IMG/VR virus record: IMGVR_UViG_3300030090_006763
Coordinates: 1-22,541 of that record
Origin: a virus
Direction: 5' to 3' (one strand)
DNA: 22,541 bases
Part shown: positions 1-6,965 of the stretch, piece by piece
Layout of the letters: each line of letters opens with the position of its first letter
How positions within the stretch are numbered: position 1 is the stretch's first letter
The notes under the pieces: model-generated
The model's database searches: none
What the model was told of the DNA's origin: nothing
Seen by the model: only the letters and a program-made list of their open reading frames with translations
Position numbers and translations under genes: made by a program

Positions 1-11
1 AATATATTAAC

Positions 12-329
12 ATGGAGCCGGAAAAATCCCTACTTAAAGAGTTCCTCCAAGGAGGTTGGGTCGTGCCTTTAATCGGCGCCGGCGCCATGCTCGCTCGTTT
101 ATTGTCAGGTGAAAATAATTACACATGGTGGCAACAACTCAAAAAGATATTTACAGCTGGTCTCTCTGCAGGTATTGCATGGTTTATTTTAGAGCAAACA
201 GAAATATCTTCTCTTTATAAAGCTGTTACATATGGTATTATCGGTGTTATCTCCCCTGAGGTAATTGCTGGTATTGTTAAACTAGGTAAAAAATTTGCAG
301 ATAACCCTGAGAAGGTGCTTAAAAAATGA
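12..329 (+). CDS. Putative holin (LydA-like, holin superfamily III type)
   Basis: A 105-residue membrane protein with about three hydrophobic segments: residues 15-31 (starting GGWVVPLIGAGAM), 46-62 (IFTAGLSAGIAWFIL) and 71-90. It ends in a short, lysine-rich cytoplasmic-type tail (KKFADNPEKVLKK). The glycine/alanine-rich first segment followed by LARLL resembles the LydA holin family, which forms holes in the inner membrane at the end of infection so that the endolysin can reach the peptidoglycan. No endolysin gene is visible in the window. The frame is open to the left edge, so the start is not certain: ATG at 12 is the first possible one, and any promoter lies outside the window. It overlaps the next membrane gene by 4 bases (ATGA), which fits a lysis pair. 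A generic small membrane protein is the alternative. Confidence 0.55.
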   Translation: MEPEKSLLKEFLQGGWVVPLIGAGAMLARLLSGENNYTWWQQLKKIFTAGLSAGIAWFILEQTEISSLYKAVTYGIIGVISPEVIAGIVKLGKKFADNPEKVLKK

Positions 330-565
330 AACCTAGATATTTAGTATATATCCTATCGGCTATCATTTTAGCCTTTGTTGTGAGGGGGTATACTTGCGCA
401 GAAGAAATGAAACTCTCATTAGATGCCATTCAAAATGGAGGAAGTAAAGCAGTTGACTTTAAAGGTCTCTGTACATCAGTTGATGGATTTAAGAGGCATT
501 TATTATTCTCTGGTGTTTTTGCAATAGTTATTGCTGTTTGTTGCAGGTTAAAAGCGCCAAAGTAA
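326..565 (+). CDS. Small two-helix membrane protein, possible lysis accessory protein
   Basis: A 79-residue protein, not recognised as a known family. It has an N-terminal hydrophobic segment (about residues 4-20, after MKPR) and a second one near the C-terminus (about 58-74, starting HLLFSGVFAIVIAV). The roughly 35-residue polar stretch between them holds two of its four cysteines. The first segment could be a signal anchor. It starts inside the stop codon of the holin-like gene (ATGA at 326-329), so translation is probably coupled. A weak purine-rich stretch (GAAGG at 311-315) is the nearest thing to a ribosome binding site. Position and topology suggest a role in lysis such as antiholin or spanin component, but this is inference from context only. 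It has no late-promoter octamer of its own. Confidence 0.5.
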   Translation: MKPRYLVYILSAIILAFVVRGYTCAEEMKLSLDAIQNGGSKAVDFKGLCTSVDGFKRHLLFSGVFAIVIAVCCRLKAPK

Positions 566-572
566 ATAAATA
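565..572 (+). promoter_or_regulatory. Late-promoter-like octamer of the tail-fibre gene
   Basis: AATAAATA followed by 5 bases (TAAGT) and then the ATG of the tail-fibre gene. With T4 late-promoter spacing, transcription would start on the A of ATG. Its first base is the last base of the preceding stop codon. Confidence 0.6.
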
Positions 573-577
573 TAAGT

Positions 578-2998
578 ATGGGAAAGAAGATTACTCAGCT
601 TAACGCTAATCAATTACCTTACGACGGAAAAGAACTAGTAGCTATTGTTGAAGCAGGTGAAACCCGGGGAGGTACGCTTAGCTCATTTATGAATTACTTG
701 ACCGGTGGGGTTTACAACGCGTTAGGGGGTACGCCTGGTGTTCAGCCAATTGCTTCTCCTCTCAAAAATAATCATTTTCGGTTTACACAGACCATAGCTG
801 CTGATTTAAGCGCTACAGGAAAAATGACTATAGGTTTTGCTAATACCAATACTGGGACTCGATCAACAGTTACCGGTGGATCTACAAATAGCGTAACAGG
901 CAACTGCGCTTTTATTGGAGCGGGGAATAGTAACATAGCGAATGCTAACAATGCTTTTATAGGAGGTGGGTTTAGTAATACGGCGTCCGGAGTATGCGCT
1001 GTTGTAGGAGGTGGTCATGACAATACTGCTAGTAGTACATGTACAACAGTTGGTGGTGGTAGGTCAAATACTAGTGCCGGTACAACAGCCACGGTAGCTG
1101 GGGGAATGCTCAACGTAGCAGACGACGCAAGAGCTTTTGTAGGAGGGGGCGTATGTAATTACTCTACAGCTGCAGATTCTACAGTAGTTGGTGGAGCATG
1201 CTTATCTGCTGCAGCTGTTGAAGCGTTTGCAGGAGGTGGTAGATTAAACGCTGCCTGTGGTGTACAATCTACAGTGGTCGGTGGTCTAAGTAATATAGCA
1301 ACATCTGCTAATGCATTTATTGGTGGTGGTAGTATAAATGCTGTGCATGGATTAAGTGCAGCTGCTGTAGGCGGTCAATTAAACATAGCGAAAGGAATTA
1401 CTTCTTTTGTAGGAGCAGGTCGTTTGAATAAGACTACAGCAGATTATGGAGTAGTAGTAGGAGGTCTCTGTAACTCAGCAACTGCTTTAAGCGCTACAGT
1501 TGTTGGTGGTAAAGGTAATTCTGCTGGAGGTCAAGGTGCTACTGTTGTAGGTGGTTTAGGTAATACAGCTTCACATGATGGTGCTTTTGTAGGAGGTGGG
1601 TTTAGTAATATAGCATGTGCTAATAGAGGTGCTGTTGGAGGTGGATTTAGTAACATTGCTGGAGCTAATTGTTCTGTAGTAGTTGGAGGTGAATGTAATG
1701 ATGTAAATAATTTAGGAAATTGGGGCACTATTGCTGGTGGTTTACGAAATGCAATTCGAGGAGCCGGGGATTGTTCTTTTATAGGCGCAGGATGTGGAAA
1801 CGAAAGCTCTGGAGATGCAGCTGCTATAGTAGGTGGTGAAAAAAATTGCACGTCTAATCATTGTTCTGTAGTAGCTGGAGGTGAGAGTAATTTAGCTGCT
1901 GCAACACGCTCTTTTGTAGGTGCGGGTTTCGGAAATAGAAATAGCGGTTCAAGCTCAGTTATAGGTGGAGGAGATTCAAACTGCATTACTGGTAATCATA
2001 GTGTAGTTGCCGGCGGGCTGAGTGGTTTGACCTGCCAGGAGGGGGATACATTAGCGGGAGGTACAAACAATAGAATATGCGGTTGTTATGGTTATAATGT
2101 TATTGTCGGAGGTCATAGCAATACATTAATTACAAATGCAAGTGGTTCATTTATTGGTGGAGGTAGAGGTAATGTTTCAAATGGTATAAATTCTTTTATA
2201 GGAGGAGGAACACAAAATAGAGTTTGTGCAACTATATGTCAAGCTACTATTGGTGGAGGTGCTCTTAACCAGGTGTGTGCCAATTTTGGTACTATAGGAG
2301 GAGGATTTCAAGTACTAGTAAAAGGCGCATGCGCTACAGTGGGTGGAGGACAGAGAACTGAAGCTTGTGGGATGCATAGTACTATAGGAGGAGGGTGCTG
2401 TAATGAAATAACGAGCGCTGGTTCTTGCGCGACTATCGCCGGGGGGAATGGTAATTGTGCCACCGGAGCTCAATCTTTCATTGGTGGTGGTTGCGGTAAT
2501 CTCACCAGTAGCGATCAGGCGACGGCTGCTGGTGGTCAGGATAATACAGCATCTGCTTGTACAGCAACAGTCATAGGAGGATGTGGAAATACTGCTAGTG
2601 GTGATTTTTCAACTGTAGCAGCGGGTTGCTCAAACACTACTGGAGGCTCTCATTCCTTTATTGGAGGAGGTTCTAGAAATACATCTCCATGTCAATATAG
2701 TACAGTAGGGGGTGGAGATCAAAACTGTGCATGTGGCAACTACGCTCTTATAGGTACAGGTAAAGTGAATAGAATAGTAGCTCATTATGGCTTTATAGGA
2801 TCAGGTCATAATAATACCTTATCAGCAGCTCATGCACATTCAACCATTCTAGGTACTGGTCTGCAATCAGTATCTGCAAATATGCTACACACGGGATTAC
2901 TTCAGCTAAGTGGGTTACCTACATCCGATCCCGGGGTTGGTGGCGTTGTTTGGAATTCAAGTGGTACATTAAAAGTATCTACTTGCCCTAGACCGTAG
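578..2998 (+). CDS. Tail fibre / adhesin with about 40 YadA-head-like GGG-N repeats
   Basis: An 806-residue protein and the likely receptor-binding fibre. Residues 1-95 form a non-repetitive attachment domain. Residues 97-760 are a run of about 16-residue repeats with the pattern [S/T/A]-x-[V/I]-[V/I]-G-G-G-x-x-N-x-A/S, like the left-handed beta-roll head repeats of trimeric adhesins (YadA/Hia type). The last 50 residues carry a typical phage fibre tail of the type 'GLPTSDPGVGG-VW' and end in PRP. About 40 cysteines occur, most within the repeats and often just before the GGG core (for example GNCAFIGAG, GVCAVVGGG), which is unusual for a cytoplasmically assembled fibre. The long repeat array implies an elongated trimer binding a surface polysaccharide or protein. 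It has its own late octamer, and a glycosyltransferase gene follows 31 bases downstream. Which part of the virion it belongs to is inference. Confidence 0.75.
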   Translation: MGKKITQLNANQLPYDGKELVAIVEAGETRGGTLSSFMNYLTGGVYNALGGTPGVQPIASPLKNNHFRFTQTIAADLSATGKMTIGFANTNTGTRSTVTGGSTNSVTGNCAFIGAGNSNIANANNAFIGGGFSNTASGVCAVVGGGHDNTASSTCTTVGGGRSNTSAGTTATVAGGMLNVADDARAFVGGGVCNYSTAADSTVVGGACLSAAAVEAFAGGGRLNAACGVQSTVVGGLSNIATSANAFIGGGSINAVHGLSAAAVGGQLNIAKGITSFVGAGRLNKTTADYGVVVGGLCNSATALSATVVGGKGNSAGGQGATVVGGLGNTASHDGAFVGGGFSNIACANRGAVGGGFSNIAGANCSVVVGGECNDVNNLGNWGTIAGGLRNAIRGAGDCSFIGAGCGNESSGDAAAIVGGEKNCTSNHCSVVAGGESNLAAATRSFVGAGFGNRNSGSSSVIGGGDSNCITGNHSVVAGGLSGLTCQEGDTLAGGTNNRICGCYGYNVIVGGHSNTLITNASGSFIGGGRGNVSNGINSFIGGGTQNRVCATICQATIGGGALNQVCANFGTIGGGFQVLVKGACATVGGGQRTEACGMHSTIGGGCCNEITSAGSCATIAGGNGNCATGAQSFIGGGCGNLTSSDQATAAGGQDNTASACTATVIGGCGNTASGDFSTVAAGCSNTTGGSHSFIGGGSRNTSPCQYSTVGGGDQNCACGNYALIGTGKVNRIVAHYGFIGSGHNNTLSAAHAHSTILGTGLQSVSANMLHTGLLQLSGLPTSDPGVGGVVWNSSGTLKVSTCPRP
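866..2857 (+). repeat. Coding tandem repeat array (about 48-base period, GGG-N protein repeats)
   Basis: About 40 degenerate repeats of roughly 16 codons, each centred on a [V/I]GGG or [V/I]AGG core and an Asn three residues later. DNA identity between units is modest because different glycine and alanine codons are used. The array is therefore old or selected at protein level rather than a recent slippage expansion. Neighbouring units such as those near 1590 and 1640 are the most alike and may be recent duplicates. Confidence 0.8.
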
Positions 2999-3015
2999 AT
3001 ATTTGCTCTACTACA

Positions 3016-3023
3016 CATACATA
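3016..3023 (+). promoter_or_regulatory. Variant late-promoter-like octamer of the glycosyltransferase gene
   Basis: CATACATA, one mismatch from CATAAATA, then 6 bases (TAATGT) and ATG. The whole block closely matches CATAAATA-TAATAT-ATG at 8727-8743. A sigma70-like TATAAT (3022-3027) overlaps it but lies only 2 bases from the start codon. Confidence 0.4.
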
Positions 3024-3029
3024 TAATGT

Positions 3030-3920
3030 ATGGCTAGTACTATTTTTCACATTGAAGGAGGCATAGGTAAAAATGTTGCAGCTACTGCAGTAACAGCTGC
3101 TTATAAAAAAACTTACCCCAAGCGTAAAATTATTGTTGTTACAGCTTGGCCAGAAGTTTGGATAAAAAATCCTGATATATTTAGATTCTATCGGATTGGT
3201 AATACTCCTTACTTTTACAAAGATATTATTAAAGATAAAGATGTAGAAATATTTCCTCAAGATCCTTATAAGACTACCGAACACATTACTAAGAAAGGAC
3301 ACCTTATTAAAAATTGGTGCAACATGATAGGTATTAAGCATAAGGGTGAGGCTCCTATTTTAAATTTTAATTTAAGAGAAATGGAAGAAGGTAGAGCATA
3401 CGTTACGCAATTTGCAGATGGTAGACCTACTTTACTCTTTCAGCCATTTGGGGGCCCTGGGCCAGATCACCAGCAACATCCCTACGCATGGTCAAGAGAT
3501 ATACATCCAACAGTAGCTCAAAATTTAGTAAATGCATTACAGCAAAAATATAACATTATTCATATCTGTTATGAATTTCATCCTAAGTTAGATAACTGTC
3601 ATAGATTTGATAGGATAATTGGAAAAAAAGCTTTATTTGCTATGGTAGCTAATTGTGATAAAAGGTTATTTATTGATTCATCTCTACAGCATGCTGCAGC
3701 AGCTTTAAAGCTTAAATCTACTGTTAGTTGGGTAGCTACACAGCCAGAGGTATTTGGGTATAAACTACATGATAATATTAAACCGGTTAAAGAGTATAGA
3801 GATGGTACTATAGATTCGTATCTTTATGATTACGACTTTACTGGAACTATATATCAATGCCCATACAACTCTTTAGAAGAGCTCCATGACGCGCAAGCGA
3901 TGGTAGACTCTATAGGTTAA
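3030..3920 (+). CDS. Glycosyltransferase, GT9/heptosyltransferase-like (GT-B fold)
   Basis: A 296-residue protein. The N-terminal strand-loop HIEGGIGKN (7-15) and the C-terminal block from RLFIDSSLQHAAAAL to SWVATQ (212-238) match the layout of ADP-heptose/GT9 transferases. There, a D-S-x-x-x-H-x-A-A pattern lines the nucleotide-sugar pocket; the key residues here are D216, S217, S218 and H221. Another strand, LLFQPFGG (135-142), starts the second Rossmann domain. The predicted role is transfer of a sugar from an activated donor to a phage structural protein or host surface glycan. Acceptor and donor cannot be read from the sequence. Its position directly after the fibre gene suggests fibre decoration or modification of the receptor. 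It is slightly short for a heptosyltransferase (about 320-350 residues). The gene converges with the neck gene, and their stop codons overlap in TTAA (3917-3920). Confidence 0.55.
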   Translation: MASTIFHIEGGIGKNVAATAVTAAYKKTYPKRKIIVVTAWPEVWIKNPDIFRFYRIGNTPYFYKDIIKDKDVEIFPQDPYKTTEHITKKGHLIKNWCNMIGIKHKGEAPILNFNLREMEEGRAYVTQFADGRPTLLFQPFGGPGPDHQQHPYAWSRDIHPTVAQNLVNALQQKYNIIHICYEFHPKLDNCHRFDRIIGKKALFAMVANCDKRLFIDSSLQHAAAALKLKSTVSWVATQPEVFGYKLHDNIKPVKEYRDGTIDSYLYDYDFTGTIYQCPYNSLEELHDAQAMVDSIG

Positions 3921-4747
3921 TAGTAAGAGCCGTAAATATCGGTGTCATTTACATCCATATCCATTACATCGTCTTTAGAGCTGTTATCTATGTTATATGG
4001 ATCTTCAACTGTTGGGTAAGTCTTACCGTCAGATGTAAGCTGGTCAACAAGTGTAGTAGACAATATACCACTAAATGAATTATCGTATATCTGCTCATTA
4101 GCTTTCTCACTAGATAAGCCGCTCTCGAAAGAATATTCGTAACGCTTGCCTCTTAATCTATATATGTAGTGACCTAATATAGGATTAAGAGCTGAGACAT
4201 CTTGATCCATTCTTTCTGTTATTTCATATTTAACAGAGCCTCTTCCATTAGGTCTATCACATCCTAATACTTTTAAGTCTATAACATCACCAGCTTTAGG
4301 TTCAATAGATTGACCAACTGAAGCGTAATTAAAATAATCTCCTGCTGCAGATGCAAATGTACTTATATGCACAAAAGCGGTAAATTCATCTCCAGGGTCA
4401 AAACCAAATTTACTTAAATTAACAGCATCATCTGATAACTCAATATACATTTGTACGCTTGATAACGGACCCTTAAACTGAGCATCACCTGTTGATACAT
4501 TAGCTTCACCAAAGTCTTCACCATACAATAAATCTGCTGCAGATAAATTAAATGTGTTAATATAATAATCAACTGGTATACCAAAATTGTTTATTAGATC
4601 GTTAAACGCTTGGTCGAAAACAAGTTGCTCTGCTTGTAAATTAGATGGACTTACGAACTCACCACATGATGGTATCATAGTTGCAGCTAAAACCTTATCA
4701 GGTGTGCAATTTAAGCGATTTTCATTACATGGAGGTGATGTTGCCAT
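3917..4747 (-). CDS. 14: Neck protein, T4 gp14-like
   Basis: A 276-residue protein (T4 gp14 is 256). Matches to gp14 remembered from the family run in order: VDYY (59-62, cf. ECYY), ADLLYGED (71-78, cf. DLIFGED), SKFGF with a following DE (112-121, cf. SNFGM..DE), EPKAGDVI (149-156, cf. EPKEGDLI) and YEI (174-176). gp14 caps the portal after DNA packaging and forms the connector to which the preassembled tail binds. The C-terminus (about 235-276) is strongly acidic and ends in GSYY. Four cysteines lie in the first 30 residues or thereabouts, with others further on. The gene starts 2 bases after the stop of the nucleotidyltransferase gene and has no octamer at the usual spacing, so it is probably the second gene of that minus-strand unit. 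The assignment rests on motif spacing only. Confidence 0.62.
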   Translation of the reverse strand: MATSPPCNENRLNCTPDKVLAATMIPSCGEFVSPSNLQAEQLVFDQAFNDLINNFGIPVDYYINTFNLSAADLLYGEDFGEANVSTGDAQFKGPLSSVQMYIELSDDAVNLSKFGFDPGDEFTAFVHISTFASAAGDYFNYASVGQSIEPKAGDVIDLKVLGCDRPNGRGSVKYEITERMDQDVSALNPILGHYIYRLRGKRYEYSFESGLSSEKANEQIYDNSFSGILSTTLVDQLTSDGKTYPTVEDPYNIDNSSKDDVMDMDVNDTDIYGSYY

Positions 4748-4749
4748 AT

Positions 4750-5790
4750 TTACATATTTTTATTCTTTAGTATACCACAATGATTACGTTCTTCATCCTC
4801 AAACATAGTAACTTCTACTCCGGAATTTCCGAGATTTTTGGTAGCACCAGGAACAAAGTCTACCTGGTATGTATTTAATGTGCTATGTAGAGGCATTCCC
4901 ATTAACTTTATTTGATGAGCTCCTCCATTTAGTAAATTACGTACATGAGGACATTCGTGGTTATGTTGTTTAGGGACCGTGTTTAAATGTTTTTTAGCTA
5001 AACCTACTCTGTTTACATTCTTTCCAGCTCTCATATGTGGATTTAAGAGCTCTTCCCCTTGATAATATTCGAAGAACGTTTTAAAGTTTTCAGTGTATAT
5101 TCTATCGTATGATGATGAAATAAGATCAATTAAATCTCCTATAGCCTCAGTATTACGAAGAACTTTGAAAGCTAAATTTTCCACACTAAATTCACCCTCT
5201 CTAGCCAAACCACGTTTTCTCATTTTGGATATTTTTTCTTTTAATCTTTTAGCTCTTTCATGCAATTGCTGCGCTTCTTCTCCTTTTGCTGTAGCTATTT
5301 TTTCCTTTAGTAGATTTATATCAGTTTCTATTGTTTTCGCTTTTTTAAATATATCATTAGTATCAATAGAAGGAGGATCATATGATGGCTTTGTAATCCA
5401 CTTATCATCCTTTAGCGAATATAATCCAGACGCCACATGCGGTTCATCTTTATCTTGAACATACATTTCAACATCATGACCTCTTAAATTAACGTTATGC
5501 CTGAGATTCCATACAAACCGGTCACCATCTAATGCTCTTTTTACTAAGTCCTCGTCTTCATTTATTTCTTTAAAGTCGATTAATACGTGGACATCTAAAT
5601 CGGAATACTCATTATAATTATAATTACTATTGCTACCTGTAAGTGTTATATCATCTATTTCAACTCCCTGTAAATCTAAATTTTCTACAAAATCACTTGT
5701 AATTGACAGAAGTTTTTCTCTAACATCTGGGTCAAATTTGTTATCCTCTGACCAGAATTTTTGATTAAGAGTATTATTGTAGAACCTCAC
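4750..5790 (-). CDS. DNA polymerase beta-type nucleotidyltransferase domain protein
   Basis: A 346-residue protein starting at GTG 5790; the start is fixed by the late octamer 5 bases upstream. Residues 50-72 carry the signature of the minimal nucleotidyltransferase superfamily: hG-S (G52, S53), then S-D-L-D-V-H-V-L-I with the metal-binding pair D64 and D66. A third acidic residue is plausible at E108 in HDVEMYV. All three catalytic positions appear intact, so an active nucleotide-transferring enzyme is likely. Residues 145-195 form a charged coiled coil (KKAKTIETDINLLKEK and onwards). The rest (200-346) is unfamiliar, with a His/Cys-rich patch HNHECPH (276-282). Substrate is unknown: an RNA, a protein side chain or a small molecule are all possible. 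Co-transcription with the neck gene suggests late expression or even a virion role. Confidence 0.6.
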   Translation of the reverse strand: MRFYNNTLNQKFWSEDNKFDPDVREKLLSITSDFVENLDLQGVEIDDITLTGSNSNYNYNEYSDLDVHVLIDFKEINEDEDLVKRALDGDRFVWNLRHNVNLRGHDVEMYVQDKDEPHVASGLYSLKDDKWITKPSYDPPSIDTNDIFKKAKTIETDINLLKEKIATAKGEEAQQLHERAKRLKEKISKMRKRGLAREGEFSVENLAFKVLRNTEAIGDLIDLISSSYDRIYTENFKTFFEYYQGEELLNPHMRAGKNVNRVGLAKKHLNTVPKQHNHECPHVRNLLNGGAHQIKLMGMPLHSTLNTYQVDFVPGATKNLGNSGVEVTMFEDEERNHCGILKNKNM

Positions 5791-5795
5791 AATTA

Positions 5796-5803
5796 TATTT
5801 ATT
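5796..5803 (-). promoter_or_regulatory. Late-promoter-like octamer of the nucleotidyltransferase gene
   Basis: On the minus strand, AATAAATA is followed by TAATT and then the GTG start at 5790 (5-base spacing). It directly adjoins the T-tract of the terminator at 5804-5836. Confidence 0.6.
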
Positions 5804-5836
5804 AAAAAAGCCCGAAGAGGTTAACTCAACGGGCTC
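5804..5836 (-). terminator. Rho-independent terminator after the acidic EF-hand protein gene
   Basis: Read on the minus strand: AGCCCG, TT, GAG, loop TTAAC, CTC, TT, CGGGCT, then a run of T's. The six-pair outer stem (5830-5835 with 5809-5814) plus a three-pair inner stem and the T-tract (5808-5804) fit an intrinsic terminator. It lies 25 bases past the stop codon of the 5862-6938 gene. The plus-strand reading has a weaker T-tract (CTTTT) and no plus-strand gene to serve. Confidence 0.75.
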
Positions 5837-5861
5837 TTTTATTAGTTAATTTTTGAGCGAC

Positions 5862-6938
5862 TTAATTTTCGAAAGCGTTCTTACCAACAGGCAAAGTACC
5901 TACTTTGTTGTTGCCACCTTCCCCTTTGTTGACTTTATGATGTAAGGTTGATCCAGCATCTACACCGTATCCTCCTCCATCTTTCTGCTTAGCCCCACCA
6001 GTTGGTTTTAAGTTACCGACTTTGTTTTTACCACCGTGTCCGTAATCAACTGTGTGCTTAAGAGTTGAACCAGCGTCAATTCCATATCCACCTCCATCTT
6101 TCATGGCTGCCTCTTCATCCTCTTCTGGATGCTCTTGGTCTTCAAACTCTGTGTCGGTTACTTCTTCAACATCAACATCAATGTCAACTTCTGTGTCTTG
6201 TTGTGCAATGGCTGTTTGTAAAATATCACAAAGTGTCTGTGCTAATTCACCAGGAATGGAAACTGTGATTTCTTCAGGAACATCATCGACAACGTCTGTT
6301 TCAATTCCTAAAGCTTCAATGTCTGTAATGTCTTCAGCGTCTTCGCCAAAGTTTTCATTAACCATTACCTTGTTATAAAGTTTATCAAATACTGAAGTCT
6401 TGCTCATAAAATTATTTAGGCCATCTCGTGCAATTTTCTCGTGTTCTGCTAAAAATTCTTCATCTTCTTCATTTTTATCTTCATGTTCCTCATCAGAAGA
6501 CTTCTTCTTTTTGCTTTTAGCCATAGATTTTTGTATGGCTTTACCTCTTTTCTTCTCATATGGTGAAAGATCACCATCTTTATTTAGATCAGCTTTTGGA
6601 TCTATTCCTTCTTCATCTTCTTCAGGCCCTACATTACCAGAATAAGCTACTTGACCGTATGTTGGACCTGTTGGATCAGGTCCATCGCAATCACCAGGAT
6701 CATTGCCGTCGCCATAAGTATAACCTTTTATATTGTAAATGTTATCTTTTTTATCTTTGTCAGATAATTTTGTAATATCAACTAAAGGTTGTCTAAACCC
6801 TCCCTCTTCTTCAGGGCCGCCTTTTGTTAAAGGTGCATCCCCTACTGTACCAGCTGGTACATCTTCATTGACTACTACTTTACTGAAGACATCTTTATAT
6901 GCTTCACCTAACGATATCCAGTCTTTCTTTTTTGACAT
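5862..6938 (-). CDS. Acidic, low-complexity virion-associated protein with EF-hand loop and internal duplications
   Basis: A 358-residue protein, very rich in Asp/Glu, with a Lys-rich patch (about 129-146). Function is not recognised. Residues 117-128 (DLNKDGDLSPYE) are a textbook EF-hand/dockerin-type calcium loop: D117, N119, D121, G122, D123, L124 and E128 all fit. Two pairs of internal repeats are visible. VFSKVVVNED (17-26) recurs as LYNKVMVNEN (187-196). A 31-residue block beginning KDGGGYG occurs at 280-310 and again at 319-349 with about 70% identity. The compositional bias suggests a disordered, Ca2+-binding structural or scaffolding/core protein. It sits divergent to the large terminase, has its own late octamer and is followed by a terminator, so it is probably a single-gene transcript. 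Confidence 0.65.
   Translation of the reverse strand: MSKKKDWISLGEAYKDVFSKVVVNEDVPAGTVGDAPLTKGGPEEEGGFRQPLVDITKLSDKDKKDNIYNIKGYTYGDGNDPGDCDGPDPTGPTYGQVAYSGNVGPEEDEEGIDPKADLNKDGDLSPYEKKRGKAIQKSMAKSKKKKSSDEEHEDKNEEDEEFLAEHEKIARDGLNNFMSKTSVFDKLYNKVMVNENFGEDAEDITDIEALGIETDVVDDVPEEITVSIPGELAQTLCDILQTAIAQQDTEVDIDVDVEEVTDTEFEDQEHPEEDEEAAMKDGGGYGIDAGSTLKHTVDYGHGGKNKVGNLKPTGGAKQKDGGGYGVDAGSTLHHKVNKGEGGNNKVGTLPVGKNAFEN
5892..6101 (-). repeat. Two-copy coding repeat in the acidic EF-hand protein
   Basis: Copies at 6009-6101 and 5892-5984, each 93 bases. Each encodes KDGGGYG[I/V]DAGSTL, a short variable stretch and G-G-x-N-K-V-G-x-L, separated by 24 bases. The copies have diverged at DNA and protein level, so this is an old duplication kept in frame. 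Confidence 0.8.
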
Positions 6939-6943
6939 GTAAT

Positions 6944-6951
6944 TATTTATG
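6944..6951 (-). promoter_or_regulatory. Late-promoter-like octamer of the acidic EF-hand protein gene
   Basis: On the minus strand, CATAAATA is followed by ATTAC and then ATG at 6938 (5-base spacing). It stands back to back with the terminase octamer, with only 6 bases between them. Confidence 0.6.
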
Positions 6952-6957
6952 CTCTTT

Positions 6958-6965
6958 ATTAAATA
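6958..6965 (+). promoter_or_regulatory. Late-promoter-like octamer that sets the terminase start
   Basis: ATTAAATA followed by TTTCT and then GTG at 6971 (5-base spacing). This spacing picks GTG 6971 over the in-frame ATG codons at 6899, 6989 and 6998. Confidence 0.55.

Noticed and set aside
1531-1851. 106-codon open frame on the minus strand inside the fibre gene
   Set aside because: Shadow frame created by the GGG/GCT-rich repeats. It is proline-rich, with no promoter or octamer.
866-2857. CRISPR-like 48-base periodicity
   Set aside because: Units are degenerate, contiguous and in frame, with no unique spacers. It is a protein repeat.
3022-3027. TATAAT as a sigma70 -10 element for the glycosyltransferase gene
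   Set aside because: It ends 2 nt before the ATG, so transcription would start inside the gene, and there is no good -35. The overlapping CATACATA variant late octamer fits the general spacing rule better.
2988-3341. 117-codon minus-strand open frame opposite the glycosyltransferase start
   Set aside because: Phe/Ile/Asn-rich shadow frame running across a clearly coding region and the promoter.
6052-6942. Several plus-strand open frames opposite the acidic protein gene
   Set aside because: Ser-rich or Leu/His-rich translations typical of the complement of Asp/Glu-rich codons. No octamer at their starts.
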